Of a DNA stretch of 64,000 bases, positions 10,545 to 20,877 are shown one piece after another (position 1 is the stretch's first letter; the number at the start of each line of letters is the position of its first letter). Origin of the DNA: Macrothele yani (lineage: Eukaryota > Arthropoda > Arachnida > Araneae > Macrothelidae); NCBI GenBank assembly GCA_039090855.1, contig CM077028.1, forward strand, positions 64,795,054-64,859,053, given 5' to 3'. Below the pieces are notes generated by a model. That model ran no database searches and had not been told where the DNA came from. It saw nothing but the letters and a program-made list of their open reading frames with translations. Position numbers and translations under genes: made by a program.

Positions 10545-11045
10545 GGAGGGCTGAAACGGGGGAAAATACGATTCAAGGGATAGCACAGAAGTCCTACTGT
10601 ACACAGCCCTAGTTGCATGGCAACTTTAAATCGAAGATCGGAAAGGAAGGAAGCTGAGTACAACGAAAGGACGGAATAAACCGACGGCTTTCCCAAAATT
10701 CCAAGGTTTTACCCTCGTTGCCTTCCCACTTAGCAGTCGGGAGGTTAGAAATGGAGAGAGGTAATTCGAAAGGGCAGACACAAGGCACAGCTCTACCCAG
10801 AAATGCAAGCCTTTGTCCTGGTTGGGCGTCTACGAAGAATAAGGAGATCAGAAAGGCAGCAATTTAGAACAGAAGCGAAGACTCGTTCTAAATTGCTGCC
10901 TTCCAGATATCTCACCCAGAAATCCAAGCCCTTGTCTTAGTTGCAAGTCCATTGAGAATGAGGAGATCAGAAAAGGAGCGATTTAGATCAGAAGGGGAGA
11001 CACATCTCTTACTCAGGAAGCCAAACCCTTCTTTTAGTTGCACCG
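10545..11045. repeat. Degenerate tandem repeat, about 105-125 bp unit
   Basis: Units beginning near 10580, 10685, 10787, 10910 and 11010 share cccagaaatccaagcc, ttgtcttagttgc, gaggagatcagaaagg and atttagaacagaagg in the same order, with many changes. A hairpin at 10854-10903 (ggcagcaatttagaac and its complement) lies inside one unit. Confidence 0.65.
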
Positions 11046-11400
11046 AAGTGGGTACGTTACTTATATCTCCTCCGTGAGAAAAGCGAATGCAGGAAATCCC
11101 AGGTTTTTATGGGTCAGCCAACTATCCATGACTGAAGGAATCCTCAGTTGACGAAGAAATTCTCGCCAATTCCAGACTACATGTGGAAAAAGTATCCCAA
11201 CAAATTTTTCGAAGCGCAGGAGGAGGAATTCTCATGAATTCCAGACGACGTGTGGAAGGAGCAATACACATTTTTCTTGAATCTCACTCCCAGGAGATTC
11301 ATTTTATGCTCGGGCGCCAATATAGCATAAAAAGCTCGAAATTGCCGATGACGGTATTGAAACGCTTATTTTCCTTCTCCGGAGTTGGATATTCTACAAA
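11040..11400 (-). repeat. SINE-3 body, antisense, with tandem internal segment
   Basis: The segments gaattctcatgaattccagacg and gcgccaatatagcataaa match the copies at 59640-60150, in the same order and antisense. The gaattct/ccagac segment appears twice in a row. Confidence 0.7.
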
Positions 11401-11658
11401 TTGTAATGCACCGACGAAGGCTTATGGCTGCAATTTACCATTTTGGCATGTGCATTACGTCTGAAATACGTACGTGACAGGATTATATATTGCTTTCCTT
11501 TTCGTATACGCTATGGTTTTGTGTTTGCCATAAAAATAATTATATAAATAAAAAGGAAATATAAGTTGCTAGAAATACCTTATACCGAGCTTTCAATTTG
11601 TGAAACAGCAAAATTGACCACCAGGTTACTCCAAGAAGTACAAGTCAAATTATTGGTC

Positions 11659-11880
11659 GCCGCCCCGGTAGCGCAGTGGTCTAAGGCGCTCGCCTCTGAT
11701 CATTCGTCCGTAAGGGGTCCGGGTTCGAATCCCGGTCAGGCATGGATGTTGTGTTTGTCTTACGGCACTGGCTCTCTCCCTTTCCTGGAACCAGTGACTG
11801 TAAATTAGGGACGGGCGCCTGCTTATAGCCCATTGAGTTGCTCACGGTGGTCGTTAAACCACCAATAAAAAATATATATA
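11659..11880 (+). repeat. SINE-1 full-length copy
   Basis: The copy runs from gccgccccggtagcgcagtg (tRNA-like head) through B-box gggttcgaatccc, the gacgggcg body and the tail ccaataaaaaa. Direct repeats tattggtc at 11651-11658 and 11881-11888 flank it, as expected of target-primed retrotransposition. The head resembles a tRNA with a long variable arm (leucine-like), which is tentative. Confidence 0.93.
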
Positions 11881-11959
11881 TATTGGTCCGTTTCCTCTTG
11901 TTTTAGTTTGAGTCCCTTTGCTGCTGTGCGATTCTCTTAGCAGTGGTTAAATCCCCCCC

Positions 11960-12724
11960 TGAAGTTGGTTGATTGGTTGGTTGATTTTTATGGCGTAAGG
12001 GCCATGTTTGGCCAAAGAGCGCCAGGCACAAGACCATCAAAGAAAGATTTTTAAAAACCTGATATGGTGTTTAAAAGCCGGCTGATTCGGTAAAAGAAAA
12101 ATCAGAGTGATGAAAACTGTAAAAGCTAGATAAGTTTAAAAAAGTCAATTTGTTTTAAAAATGAAAACACTGCGAATTTATCGCAGTGGTCGTCTACGAG
12201 CTTCTGCAGCGTAACTGAGCCATCGTAAAACAAATGCGAATTAAAATAGTGAAAACGAACATCACGAAAACGAACACAACTACATAAAATGTGAGCGACA
12301 GTGAGTGGTCAGTCGCACGACTCGCACATCGGGGCAGTGTCGCCACACAGCAAGAAGCGGTGGGTGAAAAGACAATGCTCAATGCGGAGACGCGCCAGTA
12401 CAACATCTTCACGACGGGTTGTTTGCAAACTAGATTGACATTGTCCGATCTGTGGTTTGTTAGAGAGAAGTTTGTTCCTTTCCTGTCCTGTTGAGATCAG
12501 AGGATCGGCCGCTCAGCCATGATGAATGTGCGGATACCAGAACGAAAATCTCGGAAACACTGTGGGAGCCGAGTGATTGCCAAGGAGGATAAGGATCTGG
12601 CAGAGGCATCCGCCAGCTCGTTACCCCGAATCCCAATATGGCCAGGAACCAAACAGAATTGGACCAGAAATCCAGCACCAAAGTCCACAGCCACGTGAAG
12701 TTGTACAGCTTGTAGATTATTATA
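11960..12724 (-). mobile_element. Non-LTR retrotransposon 3' end (RNase H, I/R1-like)
   Basis: Read on the minus strand, this ends in a run of caaccaacc tetranucleotides next to tggcgctctttggccaaaca, a typical 3' end of arthropod I- or R1-group non-LTR elements. The coding remnant of the RNase H domain lies at 12300-12724. The 5' part is cut by Tc1-like element D at 12725. Confidence 0.82.
12300..12724 (-). pseudogene. RNase H / C-terminal domain remnant of a non-LTR retrotransposon
   Basis: Frames on the minus strand encode FCLVPGHIGIRGNELADASA, which matches the conserved RNase H segment of retrotransposon polyproteins containing the catalytic H and D of PGHxGIxGNExAD. Further on, LFTHRFLLCGDTAPMCESC corresponds to the C-terminal motif ending in a CxxC pair. 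At least one frameshift separates them, since the pieces lie in different frames. RNase H would degrade the RNA strand during target-primed reverse transcription. The neighbouring Tc1-like insertion removed upstream sequence. Confidence 0.8.
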
Positions 12725-12726
12725 TA

Positions 12727-13917
12727 CACTGAAGAGCAATCGAATTAGTGACAGATGGCGTTATGCAAATGTGGCGTTGTGGGCGGCCCTGTAAACAGAA
12801 ACGACATGACGTATGCAGCGATCCGACAATATAGGGAGTGATGCGACGGGAATCAGTAAGAGTTGGACGCAGTATACGAAGGATCTAAGTGCATTTGATC
12901 GTGGGCAAATTGTCAGGACCCGACGAATGGGTCACTCCATCTCGGAAGTCATGCAGGCACTGGGATTTTCACGAGCCACTGTGTCACGGGAGCACCGTGA
13001 GTACATCGAATCCGGTAAAACCATCCAAGCAAGGGCCAACTGCCGTGGACAACAGCGTGTGGATGAACGGGGTCATCGTCCGCTAGCTCGCATTGTAACA
13101 GCGGATAGACAGGCCACAGTGCAAGAAATCACTCGGCAATTTAACGCTGGTGCACAAAAACGTGTAAGCAGCCACACCATCCAGAATCATCTCCTTGCTA
13201 TTGGGCACAGAAACCATCGTCCCACGAGGGCACCGCTGCTGAGCGCAGATCACAGGGTGCAAAGATTAGCATGGGCGTGGGAACATTGTCACGGGACCCT
13301 AGACATGTGGAAAAATGTTGCCTGGACTGATGAGTCGAGATTTACGTTGGTACATGCGGATGGCAGGATACGAGTGCCGCGCAAACCGCATGAAGCGATG
13401 GATCCTTCTTGACAGCAGGGTACTCTTTAAGCTGGTGAGGGTGGCATTCCCGTCTGAGGACTGTTTACGTGGACAGAAATGGGACATCTGGTACGTGTGA
13501 GATCGTCACTCACAGGTCAACGTTACTGGGACATCCTGGACGACCCTTTGCTGCCGTTTATGCGTCTTCAACATCCCACTAAGGACTTCATCCTGCAACA
13601 AGACAATGTAGCTCCCGAATTGTATCCGAATGGTTGGATGAACACTCCACCGACGTGATCTCGCTTCCTTGGCCAGCTAGGTCACCTGACCTCAATGCCA
13701 TCGAGCGCAATTGGGATGCCATCGAGAGAGATGACTCCCTTCCATCAAATCTTCGTGAACTGTGGGAGGTTGTTCAGGGGTCGTGGATCCGTATGGCTTC
13801 CGAACGCTTCCGGTGTCTTGTCGAGTCCATGCCGAGACGAATCGTCGCCGTCATTAGGGCGAAAGGTGGTGCTGCACGTTACTAGACAGGTATCTGTAAT
13901 TCAATTGCTCTTCAGTG
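12727..13917 (+). mobile_element. Tc1-like DNA transposon D
   Basis: Inverted repeats start CACTGAAGAGCAATCGAATTA at 12727 and end with the complement (ttcaattgctcttcagtg) at 13917. TA duplications lie at 12725-12726 and 13918-13919. The length is 1191 bp. It inserted into a non-LTR retrotransposon remnant. Confidence 0.93.
12813..13885 (+). pseudogene. Tc1-like transposase of element D (frameshifted)
   Basis: The first part (12813-13412) shows the DNA-binding half with DLSAFDRGQIVRTRRMGHSI and the first catalytic D in AWTDESRFTLVHADG. The middle is frameshifted; QQDNVAP near 13600 gives the second D. A new frame at 13634-13885 carries SPDLNAIERNWDAIER with the third acidic residue, and the family C-terminal VESMPRRIVAVIRAKGGAA. 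Total length agrees with a Tc1 transposase of about 345 residues. At least two frame changes make it inactive. Confidence 0.9.
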
Positions 13918-14079
13918 TAAATGCACCACTCTAGCATTTTTGTTGTTCTGAGTGTCGAATGGCATTCGTGAGCATCGAAAGATAAGACAACTCGCGGCTT
14001 GAGGACTAAAATATGTTCTCTTATCTTTCCGCTTTTGCCGTAGTTCCCATTTTTTTTAACAACCGTCGTGAGTATGTTT

Positions 14080-14470
14080 GTTTGGGAGTTTAGCGACCAC
14101 CGTGAGTAACTTGGTATCCTATAGGCATTCATCCGTCCCTAATTTAGGGCTTCTGGCTCCAGGAAAAAGAGACAGGTAGTACCGTAAGAGAAACAAAACG
14201 TCTGTATCACATCGAGATTCGAACCCGAACTCATCACGGGTGAATGGTCATAATCCAGCGCTTAGACCACTGGCCACCGGGGAGGCGACCATCGTGAGTA
14301 ACTTTAAGGGCTGTGAGCAGTCGCCAGTCTATTTTGGGGCCACTGATTCCAGAGAACGAGAAGAACCACAGAAGCAGAACAAACACATCGCCCATGTCTC
14401 ATCGGGGACTCAAACGCAGTCCATTTGAACAAACGTCTGCTCTTAAGACTACTGCGCCGTCGAGGCGTCT
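14080..14470 (-). repeat. Two diverged SINE-1 copies in tandem
   Basis: The first copy occupies 14080-14286 and the second 14287-14470, both antisense and head to tail. Each keeps the gaccaccgtgagtaac and ccagagaa/ccaggaaa landmarks and a tRNA-like head with the complement of the T-arm. They are more diverged than other copies, so older. Confidence 0.78.
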
Positions 14471-14749
14471 TGATTGATTTCAAAAGAATAAATATACATG
14501 CTCGTTAGAGATATATTTTTATCGAGATTTCACTTTATGAAACAGAAAAAATTATCATATGGTCACGCTAGGAAGTACTAGTATTTTGTATTTACAAAAT
14601 AATTATGTACACTGGAAGCACAATCAGTTATAAATCACGTGACTATCTACAAACTTCCTCCATCCAGTCATAATAATACAGCCAGCCGAAACCCCCTGCT
14701 AGCTATAATTAGAACAGATACCAGCCTGCAACATCGCGTAATTGCGACG

Positions 14750-15100
14750 ATGGATAAACATGACGACCTGAGTAAATTTGATCGTGGGCAGATAGTCGGT
14801 GCGAAGAAGATTGGGATGGTAAATAGTAACACTATACTAGTGATCCGATTTTTTGGCGTGGGAAATAGACACATAAGCGTTTCCAAGCTTTCGCACATCA
14901 ACCAGATGGCTTTTTCAAGGAAGTTAGACAGAAACCGCAGTTTCTGTCTTTTTTCGCACTAGTATAGGGTTACTATTTACTATTTAATTGGTGTACTGTT
15001 CCTCGTTATGAATTTGAAGATTGGGTGTTTCATCTCCGCTACTGCAGAACTGCTGAGATTCGCACGTGTTTACCAGAAATACATGAAAACCGGCCGTTGA
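14750..15100 (+). pseudogene. Tc1-like transposase fragment of element E
   Basis: MDKHDDLSKFDRGQIVGAKK is a typical Tc1 transposase N-terminus. The hairpin insertion at about 14820 splits the first helix-turn-helix region. The continuation VYQKYMKTGR corresponds to the second DNA-binding helix and is followed at once by stops. No catalytic motif can be read. It is a broken remnant. Confidence 0.65.
14820..14979. mobile_element. Short inverted-repeat insertion related to Penelope-type hairpins
   Basis: Ends aaatagtaacactatactag and its complement (one or two changes) form 22-bp inverted repeats. The interior, in antisense, contains ttccttgaaaaagccatctg and cgaaagcttgg, shared with the hairpin at 53376-53609. 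It interrupts a Tc1-like remnant. Confidence 0.75.
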
Positions 15101-15270
15101 TATTAGAAATCAACACCGCTTCTCCCATATTGTAACAGCAGCCCGTTAAAAAGAGAATAACGTCATTTAACGACGGGACAGCTGCGAAGTTTTTGCCGAG
15201 TGCATTCGATCTTGAATGGCACGATTGGAACATGGCAGTCGACGCTCACATCGATTACACTTGTTAATAA

Positions 15271-15829
15271 AACGTTAATGGGCAATGAGGATCCAGTAGA
15301 TTAAGGAACATCGATGTGGACCGCAGAAGGCTGGAAACGGGTAGCTAGGGACGGCTCAAGCCGGTAAGCAAAATATCGGGGCGCCTTCGACAACACAGCT
15401 TTTGTAAAATTTTAAACATTGAATAGTCTGTGTGGAGAAAACAAAACCTTTCTGAGATTAATTCCTTTTTGCTGCCTAGAAGAACAAGGAGCATTTTTCC
15501 AAAGGCAGTACTGTTCATTTATCATGTCTCCTTCTTTCGCCACAGGCTATCTTGCTTTGTCGCATCTAACAACGCATCTCCTTCGCCTTTCATTCCTTTC
15601 TTTTTTTTAGTACAGAAACTCAGTATTTATTTGCCAGAAAGGCACTCTCCCGGAGTGAGGCATTCCCATTAAAAAAATGCAGCTGCTTGGAGCGACTGTT
15701 AACAGTGGTTGGGAATTTCTCTCTCTAAATATTTCACAGTCCACCATTCGTCTCTCCCCCATCGCCGCATGAATAAAATTTAGAGGACAACGAAAAATTA
15801 CTTGCGTATTTTTATCGCTGCCTAGTTTC
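15271..15829. other. Unassigned stretch
   Basis: No gene or complete repeat recognised. The part up to about 15360 may still be decayed Tc1-like sequence. Confidence 0.45.
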
Positions 15830-16050
15830 ACCCCGGTGGCGCAGTGGTATAAGCGATGGTTTCTGATCATTCGTCCGATAGGGGTCCGGGTTCGAATCCC
15901 AGTGAGGCATACATGATGTGTTTGTCTTACGGCACTGTCTCTCTCTCTCCCTTCCCTGGAAACAGTGACCCTAAATTAGGGACGGGCGACTGCTTTGAGT
16001 CCATTGAGTTGCTCACGGTGGTCGTTAAACTTCCAATAAAAAAAAAAAAA
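15830..16050 (+). repeat. SINE-1 copy
   Basis: A head beginning ccccggtggcgcagtggtat, T-arm gggttcgaatccc, the gacgggcgactgct body and an A tail (about 13 A) are all present. Confidence 0.9.
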
Positions 16051-16395
16051 TCTCTGCCTGGAATCATTCTGTACACGAAGAAGCATCAGGGGCGCCGCCG
16101 ACCCGGCTAGGTGAGTCCAGTACACCCACAAAATTCTACGAGGGGGAAGTTCATATCCCATATGCTTTAAACGTGAGTAAAATCACTCTTTACTTCGTGA
16201 AAGTTTGTGTCACTAAGCACTTAAATAATAAAATACCTTATCTCTAAGTGCTTGTCAGTGCTGTTGGGCAAAATAGCCAAATGCATGTTCAGGACGGCAC
16301 GTAAACCAGGGCAAGCGGGGCAGCAGTCCCGGGTCTCGCGCTTTGGGAGATCGCGCTCATCATGGCGCAAATATATTAAGATAAAAATCAGTATG
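16051..16395. other. Unassigned spacer between SINE-1 and the Penelope-like element
   Basis: Nothing recognised. Confidence 0.4.
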
Positions 16396-16821
16396 CAGAA
16401 TAAAATACAGTGATTATGAATTTCTATGTTGATTTCCGCCGTCTTTACACGATCATTATTCAAATAACACATTTGACTGTTTCCATGAGATAATGTGATG
16501 AAGTTAATTATTAAATTCATATAGTAAACATTAGAACTTTCAGGACCGCAACGGGCGCATCTTCAGATGTTATTAGGAGAATGGAACTGAGTATGATTTG
16601 AATACATTAATGTTATGTGGGCTTCTTGATATTGTCACCTGCTCGTGATGGACATCATATCTCGTGAATGGTTTGTTAACATCGATAAATATATTACGTG
16701 TCAAGCAACGTATTAAAAACTACAGTATGTATGAAGGAAATAATTGGTGTAAGTCTCTATATGTTATAACTGATTCAGCACCGTTTTCCAAGGTTAATGG
16801 ATGTGACAAGGAGTATCATCC

Positions 16822-17053
16822 TTTTTTTTTTTTTTTTTTTTTTGATTGGAGGTTTAACGACCACTGTGAGCAACTCAATGGGGTATAATCAGTCGCCCGT
16901 CCCTGATTTAGGGTCACTGGTCCTAGGGAAGGGAGAGAGCCAGTGCCGTAAGACAAACACAACATCCATGCCTGACCGGGATTCGAACCCGGACCCCTTA
17001 CGGACGAATGATCAGAGGCCAGCGCCTTAGACCACTGCGCCACCGGGGCGGCG
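16822..17053 (-). repeat. SINE-1 full-length copy inside the Penelope-like element
   Basis: Antisense copy with a T-run at the left and the head gccgccccgg complement at 17053. Short direct repeats gtatcatc flank it (about 16814 and 17054), so it inserted into the coding end of the Penelope-like element. Confidence 0.93.
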
Positions 17054-17055
17054 TA

Positions 17056-17975
17056 TCATCATTGCAATATACTTCACCATATTTGTGAATAAATAGACTT
17101 TCCATTAGGAGGATTGATGCTTTTGAGTAGGGCGTGGCGAGGATGTTGGCTTCGCTCCAACATGGGTAATGAGATCCTTTGCCTTGATAGGGAGTCCTTG
17201 ATAAGTTTGTCTTTATGTTATATTGGTGCTCTTTTAAACGGGTTTTTAATGAGCGAAGTGTAGATCCAACATATATACGATCTTCATCTTAAATGTATAT
17301 TGTCTTCAGTGGGATGACATATACTCCATATCGGTTGTCTAAAGGAACAACGTCTCTATCACTTTTTATTCCTGATAGTACATTGTGTGTTTGTACACCG
17401 AGCCCAATATTGTAATGATGACAAACGTTTTTGAATATATTGATGATGCTGGGAATGTATGGTAGTGATCCCACATTGATTGGTCTACGATCTTTTATTA
17501 ATGTGGTATCTAATGTGCGATTTATTTTCTTTACGATAGAATTAACGATGTCATCTGAGTAGCCATGATGAGATGCAGATATTTTAATTTTGGCTATTTC
17601 TTGATTTCGCAATGTTACTGTCGACGAGTGGCTAAATGCTCGTCGTAGTTGGAATTGGATGCATGTGAGTTTTTGGTTTAATGGATGAGATGATTGAGAT
17701 GGAATCATGACGGTAGATGATGTGGGTTTTTGATACACTGAATATTGAACAGTTTGTCTGTGAGGGTCTCGTTTTAAATAAAAATCCAAAAATGGTAAGG
17801 TATAATTATTTTCAAATTCCATGGAGAACTTAATAGATGGATATTGAGATGATAAGCAGTCTGTGAACTGGTTCAACTCTTCTTTAGTGGAATGCCAACA
17901 AACGAGAACGTCATCCACGTAGCGTAAATAAAGTCCAGGGGGAGTTGGAAACGATTCTAGTACATGATTCTCCAA
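17056..17975 (-). pseudogene. Penelope-like reverse transcriptase and GIY-YIG nuclease
   Basis: The minus-strand frame 17975-17289 encodes the C-terminal part of the polymerase: YVDDVLVCW is the catalytic motif C, PFLDFYLKRD and YQKPTSSTVM follow as in this family, and YIPSIINIFKNVCHHYNI forms the linker. A TAA at 17289-17291 stops the frame inside the nuclease, after YGVYVIPLKTIYI. The same frame then continues DEDRIYVGSTLRSLKTRLKE and ANILATPYSKASILLMESLF to about 17056. GVY and YVG give the GIY-YIG signature, with the arginine and the late glutamate also present. The nuclease nicks the target for priming. The N-terminal half is missing, and the SINE-1 insertion follows directly. Confidence 0.9.
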
Positions 17976-18100
17976 TTCCTGAATTTAATAATAAACTTCA
18001 TCACATTAAATCATCTAAACAGTCAAATGTGTTATTTGAATCTGTTATTTGAATAATGATCGTGTAAAGACTGCCGAAATCAACATAGAAAGTCAACGTA

Positions 18101-18493
18101 AACACGATATGAATATTTACTTAGTGATTATGAATGATCTGCAAAAAGAATCGAATGTTGCCTTATTTGTATGTGAGATATTGTTTGGAATATCTGAACG
18201 TCTGATCAAACCTAAATTAAGCCAGCCAATTGTTCTGGACTAGACGGCATATTTCCGCATTCCGGTAGCGCCGGATCCTTCTATGTACTTTTGTAATTTC
18301 AGTGTTTGTGTATGCTCAAACTGTCGTAAACAATAAAAAAACAAAAGGTTTAGGGCAATTTTTAATACGAAAATATTGTTATAAGTTTGTATTAACAAAC
18401 GAAACGAAAGATTCACTTGATTTCATTTCTTAAATTATAATTTTGACATATCCCGTATATTTAAAGCAAAGTGATTACTTTTATTATATTTTC
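18101..18493. other. Unassigned AT-rich spacer
   Basis: Nothing recognised. Confidence 0.45.
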
Positions 18494-18878
18494 ACTGTAC
18501 TCCATGTTACCACTACCAGAAAATTTCCATCGTCCTGGAGCGGGGATCGAACCCGCACCTCCCAATTTCCGGTCGAGCATACTAATCATTACACTACCCA
18601 GGACAAGGAAATTTCAAGCAACTGAACGTAAATATCTGAGAACCTTCAGATTTGCGCTAGTCGATGCTATTCCGGCACCGTCGTAGCTTCTCAAGACCTT
18701 TTCTCACATTCAGTGTCTGAAGGTTCTCAGATATCTACGTTCAGCTGCTTGGAATTTCCTTGTCCTGGGAAGTGTAATGACTAGCATGTCCGATCGGAAA
18801 TTGGGAGGTGCGGGTTCGATTCGCGCTCCAGGACGATGAAAATTTTCACGTTTTCTGAAGGAAGTGGTTACATGGAGC
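18494..18878. repeat. Palindrome with a tRNA-like sequence in each arm
   Basis: Arms 18494-18650 and 18715-18878 are inverted copies around a 64-bp centre. Each arm has a 71-base tRNA-like segment (antisense at 18532-18604, sense at about 18761-18834) with acceptor pairing tcctggg/ctccagga and a T-arm gggttcgat. Outside flanks gaaaatttccatcgtcctgg are shared with the palindrome at 48377. Confidence 0.85.
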
Positions 18879-19672
18879 ACCGTTAAATTATAATAGATTT
18901 AAATCGCTACCATGTATTTATGAAAATTATTTCTTCAGGGAAATTCGTTTCCCAATAATTTCATTTCCATCCAACAGAAGAAATAATTTGAATATGAAAG
19001 TGATTACTATTTCAATTTCGCAAAAGATTGTATCTGAGGTTTCAAAAACCAGGGCACAATGAAATGTAAGCACAGCAACAACGTTCCATTCTCTGGTTTA
19101 TTTGTACTGCCAAAACAAAAAATAATACAAAAAAAAAATGTACGTAGAATCCATTAAAAAATTCTATTTTGATTCTTTAGATAACTGTCAACGAGTACAA
19201 AACGAAAACGAGATAGAAATGGGACATGCGAAAGTAGTGTTCGGAAAAGAAGGAAATCTGAAAAGAAAAAAGAAGAAATGGAAAATCTGCTTCAGTTTTT
19301 GAAAACTGAAACAGACTGCTGTTAAGAGTGAATCAAATTCTATAGTTGATGAAGACTTAATTACTGATCACAAAGATGGAACTAAAGTTTGTTCTCATCG
19401 TATGCAGCATTTAAATAACTCAGATGAAATTCCTGCAATTTTATGTTCTTTAGTAAATCAAGATTTAATTACACATGAGACTCAAAAAGGAAATTATTCC
19501 TAACAAATTCACATCTCTAAAGCAAAAACGTAACTTAGGCTTACCCATTAGATGATTCTGTACCCATTATTTAAACCTTTATGGCCAGATAGGCATGCCT
19601 CTCATGGGCTCATGAATTTTGTAATATATTTTTTAATCAAATTGATAATACAGGCAAGAACCCCCTTCCACA

Positions 19673-19706
<34 letters not shown>

Positions 19707-19744
19707 GGCAAGATCACATCCTACAGCAATTCCACGCTTTCTCG
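18879..19744. other. Mostly unassigned; possible hAT/ZMYM-like coding remnant near 19195-19503
   Basis: The frame ending TAA at about 19503 reads EDLITDHKDGTKVCSHRMQH before it stops; a lysine/arginine-rich stretch precedes it. This weakly recalls the N-terminus of zinc-finger MYM/hAT-type proteins, but no conserved domain is clear. A run of about 26 A lies near 19675-19700. Confidence 0.3.
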
Positions 19745-19890
19745 TTGACACTTTGTGACGTACTACAGAGGTGAAAACATGTGTCAAGACGAAAATCTGG
19801 AGCGAGACATTTTGTCGGCGTAGCTCAGTTGGGAGAGCGACTTACTCCGGCGTGAGGGGACACGGATTCGATACCCGTAGGGGACAAACT
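19745..19890 (+). repeat. SINE-3 copy (leader plus tRNA-like head)
   Basis: The leader gtgacgtactacagaggtga and tgtgtcaagacg is followed by gtcggcgtagctcagttggg (A box) and acggattcgatacccgt (T-arm). The same leader precedes tRNA-like segments at 7087, 34330 and 35490. Confidence 0.78.
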
Positions 19891-20877
19891 TGTGTTTTCA
19901 CAACTTTTAAAATGGGGAAATGTATCTTCAGGAAATAGATATTACCTTAAAAAGTTGAACGTAAGCAGGGAAATATCAAAAAACAAGAATTCATCTTGGT
20001 TTTGTTCGTGGTCTGTTGGAGAATTTATTCTTTAATTTGTCTAAATACTACCAGCTTCCAGCACTTTTAATAATAGCATAAACTCCAATTTCGTGTCTTT
20101 TCTTATCCGGTGTCATCTTTTGTTCAGCGTTAAAAACATTGAAAAATGGAGTAAGTTTTTGCGCATGAATTAAATAAGAATTTCATTTATAAGTGTACCG
20201 AACATTAAACTGTCGAGTCCATTGAGTAACTGAACTTCCCTGTATTTGTTTCAAGTGCAGTATAATTTATTTTTATCAGACAGATTTCTACTAACTCATT
20301 AAAAGATGATAAAGTTCGTTTATCTGTTATGGAACTTTAGGAGCCGTTATCTTAAATTTAAACTGCTCTTGCAGTGTTATCTGCATCATTCATTTGATAA
20401 TTTATGGCTGTTTTGATAATTTTACTAAACACGCTGTTTCCCGCACCAGTTTCTGTCGTGCGTTATTTTTATTTTATTTTTTTTTCGTAAAAGCAATTTC
20501 GTCGCTTCAGAAATCTTTACGTGTTAATTTTAGTTGTGGTAACATTGCATGAACTGGAGGACCTGGTCACGGCTTGAAAGAGGAAGTTCTTTTGAAACCC
20601 TTGTATGTAATTACATGTATGTAAATGTACGAAATTCTTTTGACAGAAATGCGAAAAGAGTAGGGAATTAAAAAGAGAGAGAGAGAGAGAGGGGAAGAGG
20701 AGAATTTTCAGGAAATATCTTTCGGGATAATTCCCTTTTGCCTATCATTTTATGCCTTAGAGATGGAGGAAGCGAAAAAAATATTCATTTGAAATTTCAA
20801 AACAGCAGAATGTGTTTTTCCGTTTCTCAAGATGTAGTGAATAAATATTTTTAAAGGACAATGTACCATACATACAC
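19891..20877. other. Unassigned stretch with a short (GA)n run
   Basis: No gene recognised. A (GA)n microsatellite is at about 20674-20692. The last part, tttaaaggacaatgtaccat (20851-20870), recurs at 22173 on the other side of mariner F. Confidence 0.5.

Larger units (their letters stand above)
14609..15270 (+). mobile_element. Degenerate Tc1-like element E, with a hairpin insert
   Basis: The left end cactggaagcacaatcagtt begins after TA at 14607-14608. The ATG at 14750 starts MDKHDDLSKFDRGQIVGA. A hairpin insertion (14820-14979) interrupts it. Afterwards VYQKYMKTGR near 15070 resumes the second DNA-binding part. No right end is visible, so the limit is approximate. Confidence 0.65.
16396..18100 (-). 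mobile_element. Penelope-like retroelement (5' truncated, with inverted end)
   Basis: On the minus strand, a reverse transcriptase segment is followed by a GIY-YIG nuclease and about 330 bp of 3' sequence. The 3' end (16396-16520) is repeated in opposite orientation at 17983-18100, sharing cttcatcacatta, acagtcaaatgtgttatttg and aataatgatcgtgtaaagac. This gives inverted repeats of about 110 bp around the element, a layout reported for Penelope-like elements. A SINE-1 sits inside the 3' part. Confidence 0.85.

Noticed and set aside
11659..11731. tRNA gene
   Set aside because: The tRNA-like sequence has A and B boxes, but it is the head of a SINE repeated about twenty times with target duplications and an A tail. 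The other tRNA-like segments (18532, 26703, 35548, 56341) are also inside repeat families. None stands alone as a convincing tRNA gene.
19195..19503. hAT or ZMYM-type transposase
   Set aside because: The resemblance rests on acidic and lysine-rich segments only; no zinc-binding or catalytic motif is seen. Kept as a low-confidence note.
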